The notes beneath the pieces are model-generated. The model had not been told where the DNA came from. It worked only from the letters and a program-made list of their open reading frames with translations, and searched no databases. A program made the position numbers and the translations under genes. A stretch of DNA of 64,000 bases from Nematostella vectensis (taxonomy: Eukaryota; Cnidaria; Anthozoa; Actiniaria; Edwardsiidae), in the NCBI RefSeq assembly GCF_932526225.1, contig NC_064043.1, positions 14,444,085 through 14,508,084 on the forward strand. The letters are read 5' to 3'. Positions 1-11,805 of this stretch are shown one piece after another (within the stretch, counting starts at the first letter, position 1; the number at the start of each line of letters is the position of its first letter).

Positions 1-327
1 ACAGACGTAGTCAGACCTTCAGAGGTCTATGCAAACAGCAGACGTAGACAGACCTTCAGAAGTCTATAAAACAACAGACGTAGACAGACCTTCATAGGTC
101 TATGCAAACAACAGACGTAGTCAGACCTTCAGAGGTCTATGCAAACAGCAGACGTAGATAGACCTTCAGATGTCTATGCAAACAACAGACGTAGATAGAC
201 CTTCAGAGGTCTATGAAACAATAGATGTAGACAGACCTTCAGAGGTCTATGCAAACAGCAGACGTAGATAGACCTTCAGACGTCTATGCAAACAACAGAC
301 GTAGATAGACCTTCAGAGGTTGACGAT
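1..327. repeat. 36-37-bp minisatellite beside ITPR exon 47 donor
   Basis: About nine copies of a unit containing AGACGTAGACAGACC and TCAGAGGTCTATGCAAAC. Each unit holds a short inverted repeat (AGACCT-TCAG-AGGTCT). The array runs to a few bases from the donor of exon 47 and continues past the left edge. Confidence 0.92.
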
Positions 328-333
328 GCTCAC

Positions 334-3300
334 CTCGTAGTTTTTTCTGCCACTGCATTTCCTGGAAAAGGTCCTCAGTGCGGTGGAAGAAGTCGGACAC
401 TTTGCTGTTCTGGTCGTCCCGCTCGCATGTTGCATACACATTGATCTTGCTTTCATCCGTCAGGAACTCGCAGATCTGAGGCACGGGGAACACGATCTGC
501 TCCATGGTGCGGTCCTGGCGAACAATCTGGAACAACAACCAAAGAAAGCAATTAATTATTGCCATAGGCATTTTGGTGTCATACTAGTCCCAAATTGGTT
601 GTCAGCTTCGCTATGATGTCGAGGAAACCTCCCCCGATCGAAAAGGACACAGGACCTGGCAAATGCATAGGCTGGCTAGCAAATCAGAAACAGACCTTGT
701 TAAATGTTTTGTTACCTCGATCTGAGCCGTGTTTTTGGCGTAGTATTCTAGCGCGCTGTCGCCGTGGATCTGTTCCATCTCAAACTCTGTGTGCGTGAGC
801 TTGAGTAGACTTGCCAGCTCCTTGTTGTGCTGAGATAGCTGTGATAGATTACAAGAGATTAGACCATGAAACCGTGTATGCACGAATAAGAAACGAAGAA
901 TGCAGGAATACGAAACGAATACATCACGACTATGAGAAAAACAATGATATGATTACTCCGCGATCATGACACGACCCCAAACCGATCACGAAATTATGAT
1001 CACGATCACGATTATGGCACGACTATGATACCTTTACAATACGATAACTGCATGACTATGGCTCGATAATAAAAAAAAAAAACTGCATGAGTATAAAATG
1101 ATCTTCGCGCGAGTAAGAAGATTAGGGAACGGTCACAACTCGACTATTAAACGAGTGCAACAATATCACGAAACAACAGCTGACACGAATGCAACGTAAT
1201 GAGACTAACACGCCGCTCTAGAAGCTAATAAACAATTCTTTTATAAAGGAATGGTGTCAGACCTGCGTGGCGAGTAAGTAAATGTTGTGTCCAACGTCGC
1301 GGGCGGACACCTCTGAATCGTCTTCCTCCACCATGTCATCTTGCTGGTATGCTTGCTTGCACACGTCAACCTTTGAAAGACGGCAACGTATCAGTAGGAC
1401 TAGAAAGACTACAGAAGTAGAAAAAAAACTGTGGTGGTCTGCGCACGCGTTGAAGGAATATGAAACTATATTTTAACAAGTTTAACGTTTTACAGCACCT
1501 TGAAAACAGAGTTGTTTTGCTGGTGGAATACCCCTTTTGCGTCTTTTACCCTGACAAAAACTAGTGCTCGAAAAGTCTAACAAAAGACACTAAACTTATA
1601 AGGCGTGTGAGTATCGTACGACATACAAAACACCAATCCCACAACCCAAGTACGCATGTGCCATATAATCAGGTAAGAGAAAGGTAAAGAGCTGTTGGGT
1701 AACACGACAAATATTCTCACTCTTTGTCCTCGCTATCATTGCGTGGAGAAAAATTGTCGGGAAAGGGGATAGGGGTTCAAGGTACCCCGTATACTTCTAT
1801 TAAGGAAGGAGACAAGGGGGAAAGGGTTTGACATTATCCCCTCTATACTACGAGTAAGGATTTCTAAGAGATCGCTCACCAGCTGTTTTGGCGTCATGTT
1901 GTACAGGATTCGCTCCGCATTCTCACTGTCATGACGACTCTCCATAACGGCCAGAAGGGTCTTGGACGCCGTATTCTAAGAAAAGAGGAACCTCGATATC
2001 ATGATCACCTCAACTATCGTGTAACAACGACAAAACAGAGAATTCAAAATAGGAACTTCATAAGGGTTAATTTGAGGGTGTTTAGAACACCAAATAATCG
2101 CCGAACAACACCATATAATCAAAAAAACACTTAACAATTAACTTACAACATCCAATAATTGCCTAAGAACAACCTATAATCATCTTAGAACACCAAATAA
2201 TAACCTCACAACATCCAATAGTCACCTTACAACATCCAATAGTCACCTTACAACATCCAATAGTCACCTTACAACATCCAATAGTCACCTCACAACATCC
2301 AATAGTCACCTTACAACATCCAATAGTCACCTTACAACATCCAATAGTCACCTCACAACATCCAATAGTCACCTTACAACATCCAATAGTCACCTTACAA
2401 CACCAGATAACCACCTGATGATTTAAACGTTGAGTACACGCAAAAGCCCAAATGCAAACGGCTAAAGCCCAAATACAAACGGCAAAAGCCCAAATGCAAA
2501 CGGCTAAAGCCCAAATACAAACGGCAAAAGCCCAAATGCAAACGGCAAAAGCCTAAATGCTAACGGCAAAAGCCCAAATGCTAACGGCGAAAGCCCAAAT
2601 GCAAACGGCAAAAGTCCAAATGCAAACGGCAAAAGCCCAAATGCAAACGGCAAAAGTCAAAATGCCAAACGGCAAAAGCCCAAATGCAAACGGCAAAAGC
2701 CCAAATGTAAACGGCAAAAGCCCAAATGTAAACGGCAAAAGCCCAAATACAAACGGCAAAAGCCCAAATGTAGACGGCAAAAGCCCAAATGTAAACGGCA
2801 AAAGCCCAAATGCAAACGGCAAAAGCCCAAATGCAAACGGCAAAAGCCCAAATCTAAACGGCAAAAGCCCAAATGTACACGGCAAAAGCCCGAATGTAAA
2901 CGGCAAAAGCCCGAATGTAAACGGCAAAAGCCCAAATGTAAACGGCAAAAGCCCAAATGTAAACGGCAAAAGCCCAATTGTAAACGGCAAAAGCCCAAAT
3001 GCAAACGGCTAAAGCCCTAATGTAAACGGCAAAAGCCCAAATGCAAACGGAAAAAGCCCAAATGTAAACGGAAAAAGCCCACATGTGAACGGCAAAAGCC
3101 CAAATACAAACGGCAAAAGCCCAAATACAAACGGCAAAAGCCCAAATGTAGACGGCAAAAGCCCAAATGTAAACGGCAAAAGCCCAAATGTAAACGGCAA
3201 AAGCCCGAATGTAAACGACTAAAGCTCCTTGCACTGTCCCGCTGGGCTGGGTGTTTTGCCAGCAATGTTGGCACTTTTTTTATGGGGCTTCAAATCACCT

Positions 3301-5146
3301 TTTTAAATATACACATCTATTTTTGTAGTACAGTCACTCACCTTAAGCTCTAACACTAGGTCCATCCTTTGCTTGCCAAGTGGGTTGATGTCATTCAACA
3401 CCAGCGCGATAATAATGTCGATCCCGTTGGACTCGTGCCGGGCAATGGCGTCCTGCCAACGGATCAGTGCAGGCATTTCAATGCTACCATCAAATGCTAA
3501 CTTCAATCCCCGATGCTTACATTTTAACACTTATGAGGGCATTCAAGAGCTTCGTTTTACCAGTGTTTGCAACATGTATATCCTAATATCCCACTGTTAT
3601 CCTCACATGCTTACAGCAATGCCTGGTTACAACAGCATATAGTGGCGCCAAACCAAACCAATTCCCAGGACAACATTTCTGGTTCTTCTTACCTGGTTAT
3701 CATGGCATGGCCCTTGGCAGTATTCCGTCAGACTTTCCAGACACTGGTTAATCAGCTCCACATTGTTTTCGTTGATATACAGGCCCAGTAGTCCCAGGCC
3801 CCCGGACGTGCTCCCGCAGATACAGTCCAGGAACTGTAGAGTCTCGTGTACCAGGTTGTAGTTTGCCTTGTTGTTGTCTTGACGGCGGATATAGTTCTAT
3901 GGTAGGGTAAGCACAGGTGTGTTAGATTTGCTGTCTCTAAAAAAAGGATTCAGCTAACAAGGGACCATGCTCGGATGCAACCTATATTCGACAATGTGTG
4001 ATTCCAGAGAAGCCCCCACCCCCGCCTCCCCTCCAAAAAAACATAGAGGGGATTGGAAATTGTGCGTGGTTGGAATCTTTTAAGGATAAAATTGGAAATT
4101 GTGGGTGGTTGGAATCTTTTAAGGGTAAAATTGTCAGGGGTATTAGCCCCTTCTTTTCATTCAAACTCGTATTTCGGCAAAATTCTAGGGAAGGAATTCC
4201 ATGGAGAGGGGTGTGAAAAAAATCCCCTACCAGGAATTACGGGGCCTCTATCAGAGTAACTGCCTACCTGTAGGTCCCTGTTGTGGTTCTCACACAGTAG
4301 CTGTAGGAATCTGAGGATTGGTTTCATAGCGATCACTTCTGGTGCCATTGACTTGGAGTCATTCTTGTTAGACACACCCCCCGAGATGCCATGCAGGTCC
4401 AAACTACCACCAGGTACAAACCTACAGGGATGGGGAACAACGGTATGCAATTGTAATCAAATCAGCTTTGTATTTTCTTGGCATCGTATCAGTACAGAAA
4501 TAGACTGTTGAGCAGATGTCCCCGAAAGGCTCTTAATATGGGGAGTTTACTGTAGATGGTTTGACATAGAGATGCTACGGGTGTCCTCAATAGCCAGGGT
4601 TAAAGCCGCATTGTTACCAGTTTACTTCCGGAGGTTCGACGGAAACCTCAACCGTTTAAAGACAAAAGAATATACTAGAATCCGTAATATTTAACAGGCC
4701 ATCCGCTCTAAATTATCAATCACATCCTCAAAGAAACTTCCAATAGACACTCTGCTTTCAATATTTTGAAATATTTTTCGCGTTTTCCGTTAAAATCATC
4801 GGATATTGTTAGGTAATCGACCGGAAGTAAACTGGTGACAATGCGGCTTTAAGTGTGGACTATAGGAAAAACAGCTTCTCGTGTTTGTTATAGTTAACTG
4901 TGAAAAGTGTGTTCCAAAGGTAAAAGCAAGAGTAAACAATAGACTTTTTAAAAGATATGCTCTGAGATCTGTAATAACAAGAGTTAACTATGTGAACTAG
5001 TTTCAATTCACACTTGTCTCACTATTAAGCTGGCTTGGTACCTTGGTGTCTCTGTCTCTGTGTCCGGGTCTCGGCTTCGCCGCACGGCTAAGTAAGCTTT
5101 GTTCGTGTGTGCCGCAGCATCCATCAACTGCTCCCTAATCTCTTCA
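334..5146 (-). CDS. ITPR: ITPR exons 40-47: RIH-associated domain and pre-channel linker (residues 1854-2218)
   Basis: Exons: 5042-5146, 4268-4421, 3693-3896, 3342-3452, 1880-1975, 1263-1370, 716-838, 334-526. Blocks: [102 protein letters not shown] and [18 protein letters not shown]. These form the RIH-associated domain and the last cytosolic helices before the first membrane segment. Exon 47 ends in phase 1 (KKLR plus one base), so the next exon, with the first transmembrane helix, lies left of base 1. Confidence 0.95.
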
Positions 5147-8100
5147 CTAACACCAGTCAATGAGCCTGTGGACAACCGATATCACTGTCAACACCCGACA
5201 CTAGACAGCCAATAATTGATACTAGACACCAAATAACCGACACTAGACAACCAATAACCGACACTAGACAACCAATAACCGACACTAGACAACCAATAAC
5301 CGACACTAGACAACCAATAACCGACACTAGACAACCAATAACAGACACGAGACAGCCAATAACCCGGATTAGAGAGAAAATAAGCACCTAACAAATTCAC
5401 TTCAGTAACACCTGTCAAAGTGCGTGTAACCGACATCAAGAAGTCATTAACCAATACTACACTGTCAACAGTCAACATCAGAAAGAACATAACAAACAAT
5501 AAAAAATCACAAGCACCCGTCAGACAGTCAAAATACAACATCAGATTTAACCATAACTTATCGATGCTTGTCGCAATTCAAACAGACCACCTTCTCCGAT
5601 TCCTACTCTAGCCCCTATCTATTAACATTCAAACTGAGCACCTCCGATTCCTACTCTAGCCCCTATCTATTAACATTCAAACTGAGCACCTTCTCCGATT
5701 CCTACTCTAGCCCCTATCTATTAACATTCAAACTGAGCACCTTCTCCGATTCCTACTCTAGCCCCTATCTATTAACATTCAAACTGAGCACCTTCTCCGA
5801 TTCCTACTCTAGCCCCTATCTATTAACATTCAAACTGAGCACCTTCTCCGATTCCTACTCTAGCCCCTATCTATTAACATTCAAACTGAGCACCTTCTCC
5901 GATTCCTACTCTAGCCCCTATCTATTAACATTCAAACTGAGCACCTTCTCCGATTCCTACTCTAGCCCCTATCTATTAACATTCAAACTGAGCACCTTCT
6001 CCGATTCCTACTCTAGCCCCTATCTATTAACATTCAAACTGAGCACCTTCTCCGATTCCTACTCTAGCCCCTATCTATTAACATTCAAACTGAGCACCTT
6101 CTCCGATTCCTACTCTAGCCCCTATATATTAACATTCAAACTGTACACCTTCTCCGATTCCTACTCTAGCCACTATCTATTTACCTTCTTTCACTCCCAC
6201 TCCAACCCATAACATACAACACCCTCTTTCAAAGTGACCCTCTACCCACTACCATTCCTCCACTTCTTACCAAGCCTCTTACATACATCCCTTCCTACCC
6301 ACCTACACCAAACCCCCTATCTCCTCCTATAACTCCCACTCCAGTCCCATACATACACCCCTTCCTACCTACCTACACCAAACCCCCTACCTCCTCCTAT
6401 AACTCCCACTCCAGTCACATACATACACCTTTCCTACCTACCTACACCAAACCCCCTACCTCCTCCTATAACTCCCACTCCAGTCCCATACATACACCCC
6501 TTCCTACCCACCTAACACAAAACCCCCTACCTCCTCCTATAACTCCCACTCCAGTCCCATACATACACCCCTTCCTACCTACCTACACCAAACCCCCTAC
6601 CTCCTCCTATAACTCCCACTCCAGTCCCATACATACACCCCTTCCTACCTACCTACACCAAACCCCCTACCTCCTCCTATAACTCCCACTCCAGTCCCAT
6701 ACATACACCTTTCCTACCTACCTACACCAAACCCCCTACCTCCTCCTATAACTCCCACTCCAGTCCCATACATACACCCCTTCCTACCCACCTAACACAA
6801 AACCCCCTACCTCCTCCTATAACTCCCACTCCAGTCCCATACATACACCCCTTCCTACCTACCTACACCAAACCCCCTACCTCCTCCTATAACTCCCACT
6901 CCAGTCCCATACATACACCTTTCCTACCTACCTACACCAAACCCCCTACCTCCTCCTATAACTCCCACTCCAGTCCCATACATACACCCCTTCCTACCCA
7001 CCTAACACAAAACCCCCTACCTCCTCCTATAACTCCCACTCCAGTCCCATACATACACCCCTTCCTACCTACCTACACCAAACCCCCTACCTCCTCCTAT
7101 AACTCCCACTCCAGTCCCATACATACACCTTTCCTACCTACCTACACCAAACCCCCTACCTCCTCCTATAACTCCCACTCCAGTCCCATACATACACCCC
7201 TTCCTACCCACCTAACACAAAACCCCCTACCTCCTCCTATAACTCCCACTCCAGTCCCATACATACACCCCTTCCTTCAAAGTTACCGCCTCCTCCTACC
7301 CACTACCATTCCTCTACTTCTTACCAAGCCTCATACATACATCCCTTCCTACCCACCTACACCAAACCCCCTAGACATACTCCTATAACTCCCACTCCAG
7401 TCCCATACATACACCCCTTCCCTTCTCTCACCGCTGGATAACGTGTCTCTCCGGCCACCCAGGAAATTTCCTCGCCTCAGTTCCTCTGCCTTGCTTGACG
7501 TCTCTTTCTCGCTCTTTTTACTGACGCTCTGTGTTGTGTCAGATGTCTGCACCGTGATGTTCGCTTTTATTTCGGCCGCAGCGTCAGTCATCCGCTCCAT
7601 CATGTAATTAAAGAAGCCTTCGCAAAGCTTGTCTGTCAGGAACCGATGCAGGAACGATTTCTACAATGAAGCATGAAGGCATGAGGTATATTCATTCCAG
7701 AGAAGTGCAACAGTAGTAGAACGCAGAAATAGAGGTTTTGGTGGCATTCATTATCTCACATCGAGGAGATAGAACTGGATTAAAGATTGTAGTCGTTGGT
7801 TTCGGGATTGCAACAGACAGATGCGACAGACAGATGCAAGCACAAACTTAATTTGTTACCAGTCGATTCATTGTCTCTTAGTGTCTCAGCTTGTATTTGT
7901 ACACAGCCACCCTAGTCAGTCGTTATTATTTTTATTTAATAGAAGACAAATCATGTGAGGATATCTCGAAATAACCATCTAAAATCAAAGTTTCATACCT
8001 GAACCTGAATTTCAATAAAAGTATCACAATAGCTTCCCTACATCAGCCGATGAAAATGGTTGCTTTTATACACTTAGTACTTCACTAAATGGTGACAGAC

Positions 8101-11100
8101 AGATACTTTACAGACATTTTACCTGTATCACACCATTCCCTCCTTCAAGCAGCGCAATCGCCAGTTCCATAATTTCCTGAAATATCCTATGGTTGGGTGT
8201 GGCCACGATCAGGTCTATGATCAGATCGGACGTCCCACATGCGTCCAGATGACACTGCATCTCAAAGAGCGTGACGCCCGCGCGTGACAGAAGGGTAGCA
8301 CCGGGTCCGGAGTTGCAGGACTGACTGGACGTCTTTCTGGACAGGCGTTCCCTGGAGCGTTTTTTGTCACGTGTCATGGCGTAGTTGGCGCCGTAGTAGC
8401 GTTTTAGAAGGGATACCCTGAGAGTCTCTCCCTGGGAGATAAGTAAAGCGGTAAGAAAAAAAAATAAAACACCCATGATACTGAAGCGCCTGCAAGGAAT
8501 CTAATAGGGTGTTATAAGTATAATTATCAGCTTAACGTAAAAGTCAAAGCTTACACACATTAAGTCCTATACTCTATATTCTCTTAAGTTTTGTGGTATT
8601 TTTGTGTTTATAACTTGCAATTTGAATTAAATTCAAAGCGATAAAGCAGAAACAAAAATACCATTTTCACAGTCAGATCTTTTTACTCAACCAACGCGCA
8701 AGTGATGGAATTCCTGTTGACTTATTATTTATGGAAAGGGCAGCGAGGGGCGGCGTAACAATGAAAAAGTTAATCATACACAAACTAACCTTTTCTCCGA
8801 AGTCTGTGTCACGTGCCATCATTGCCTTTAGCGTCTGTAAGACCCGGATGCAGAGGACTTCGTTGTCTTGCAGCAATCGCTTGGTGTGGTTCACAAGTCT
8901 GCGGAAATATAAGAGGAAATAGGTAATTAGCGGTATAAAGACACATAAGCTCAGTGTGGCTCCACCAGTCTTAGAAATGCAAGGTTATTTGTCGAATGAA
9001 GACGCTACGTGTGATCCACCAAGTAATTTGTGATATCAAGTCACCAAATGGTCACCAAAGTTTCTTTTTATGAAAGTTTTTTTCTATCCGCGTTCTCAGT
9101 ATTGCACACGTACTTTATTGGGGACAAATTGACATAACAAAACTTTATTTAGTTGGGGAGGAAAAAATAAATGAGTAAATAGAATACCCTATTACAGATG
9201 AGATGCTATGACGTGATACGACAGATATCAAGTCTTCTCTACTACCGGACTTTACCTGGTCACAAATCCGCCATCGCCAGCTTTCTGTCTTGCCTCTGAG
9301 TGTCCAGGAAACATGAGATCGGGTCTGTACAACACGTCAACTAGGAGCGAGGACTCTGCCTGGATTAACGGTCGAAGCTGGTCCTCTAGTAACGAAACGA
9401 TGTCCTAGAAAAAAACACATAGGCAGGATTTCCAGGAAACAGAGGAGCACGGTATGAAACAGGTACACGCTATAATGTCAATCACAGGACACAGACCCGT
9501 CACCTGAAGGACAAATACCCGATACCCACGGGACGCATACCCGAGACCCACGGGACACATACCCGATACCCACAGGACACATACCCGATACCCACGGGAA
9601 ACACACCCGATACCCATGGGACATATACCCGATACCCACGGGACACATACCCGGTACCCACAGGACACATACCCGATACCCACAGGACACATACCCGATA
9701 CCCACAGGACATATACCAGATACCCTCGGGACACATACCTTATACTCGTTACCTGAAGGACACATACCAAATATCCAAGGGACACATACCCGATACCCGT
9801 TATTAGCGGGACACATACCCGATACCCGTAATTTGCAGGACATGTACCCGGTAATAAGCTAGACACATACCCGATACCTGTAATTTGCGAGACACATACA
9901 AGATACTCGTTATAAGCTGGCCATGTACCTGTTACCGGACAGACAAATACCTGCAGTCCCTCAATGATGCTGCGGTAGTCACGTGACAAGTGCATGGTTG
10001 AGTCCCGCCGGACCTTGCCGTGGCTAAGCCAGTGCCGAGTGTGCTTCATCACCAGTTGGGAGCGTGTGAACAGAGCTTGGATCTGTGTCTCCAGGTCGCC
10101 GGGGATCGCAATGTTGCGGTTCTTAGCTGAGAGAAAAAGTACACAGTGTTTATATGCTCAGAATTTCAATAAAAAGAAGAGAACAGCTTCTTGCAAAGGA
10201 TTCACTCCCTTAGTACTCAAGATAATCTACTCCTTAGATTGATACTCAAGATTATCTACTTCAAAGGTAGGTATGATCATGGAATTCTAAGATGGGAAAG
10301 ATCATTAGGCAATACGTACCGATCATGAGGCAATACGTACCGATCATGAGGAATACGTACCGATCATTAGGCAATGCGTACCGATCATTAGGCAATACGT
10401 ACCGATCATAAGGAATACGTGCCGATCATTAGGCAATACGTACCGATCATAAGGAATACGTACCGATCATTAAGCAATACGTACCGATCATTAGGCAATA
10501 CGTACCGATCATTAGGCAATACGTGCCGATCATTAGGCAATACGTACTAATCATTAGGAATACGTACCGATCATTAGGCAATACGTACCGATCATTAGGC
10601 AATACGTACCGATCGTTAGGCAATACGTACCGATGTCGGATAGCGCCTTGATGCACGTCTCCACATGATACTTCTGTGCTCCAGAAAGCCACGAGCACTG
10701 TGACACCCTGAACGCTCCACGCAACAGCTTCACAAAAACGGGCTGACGAGACTGTGTACAAAACACGAGCAGTTGATCAAACCTTCTAGCCCAAGCAATG
10801 TCCCCGTGCCAATAAGATTGCATGACTGTGACGTCATATTTAACGACATGTGACATAATGCGTGACCGTCACGATTGGGAATTGTTCTTTCGTATTACTG
10901 ACACATGAATGATTGCGTGATTGTTAAGTTGCGTGTAATGCGTGACGGTGAGGTTTGTAATGTCACGCATTACTATTAGTCATTACCTAGATGGTGATGC
11001 TGGCGTCTAAGAAGGGCGAGATAAAGAAAGTGTCGAAGTTTAGTAATGTGACTATGAGATGACGTGTGCTATGTGACTGAGAGGTGACGTGTGTGACGCG

Positions 11101-11691
11101 TGACGTCACGCTATTCGCCGTTACCTTGATGGTGGTGCTGGCGTCTGAGAAGGGCGAGTTGAAAAGATGATAAAGTTCAGCAACGTGACAAAGTCGATTA
11201 GGTGACGTGTGCTATGGGTGACTGTTACGTAACGTGACTGTACCGTGACGTGACGTGTGACTGTCACGCTATTCGCCGTTACCTTGATGGTGGTGCTGGC
11301 GTCTGAGAAGGGCGAGTTGAAGAAGAATGTAATGAGGTTCATGATCGTCTCTGTCACGTACTTCTCAAGCATCGTGTCTGCGTGATACCGGTCCATCATG
11401 TTATTACACACCTGGTGAATAACAACACATATACACCTGAAATCACAACATAAGTCCTGATAACGGAATGCTGAAAAACGTGATCAAAGCATCAAAGAAG
11501 GCATTTGCCTTTGGCCGATTGGCAACATTCGATTATGTGACAAAATACACATTTTAAGTTTAATACTTGATAAAACTACTGTCCCGCCACGTTCAACAAA
11601 GGAGCGCAGTTATTTTATTTTTATTGAAAATCATGAAAAGGGAAAGATTGGGATGAGGGGGTCTTTCATCATCATCATCATCGCCATCATC

Positions 11692-11722
<31 letters not shown>

Positions 11723-11729
11723 TCATCAC

Positions 11730-11805
<76 letters not shown>

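Noticed and set aside
1-327. CRISPR array (36-bp repeats with short inverted repeat)
   Set aside because: Units are head-to-tail without unique spacers, inside an animal gene intron.
2553-3274. Long open frames on both strands
   Set aside because: They follow from a 21-bp tandem repeat without stops; no gene signals.
5568-6212. 214-codon plus-strand frame as a repeat protein
   Set aside because: 51-bp array in an ITPR intron, antisense to the gene, no splice or start context; kept only as a low-weight observation.
7432-7660. Donor gtgagag at 7431 as exon 39 end
   Set aside because: Gives phase 1, which does not join exon 40 (phase 2 needed); 7413 does.
10303-10637. CRISPR-like or iteron array
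   Set aside because: No spacers; unit is the exon 34 donor.
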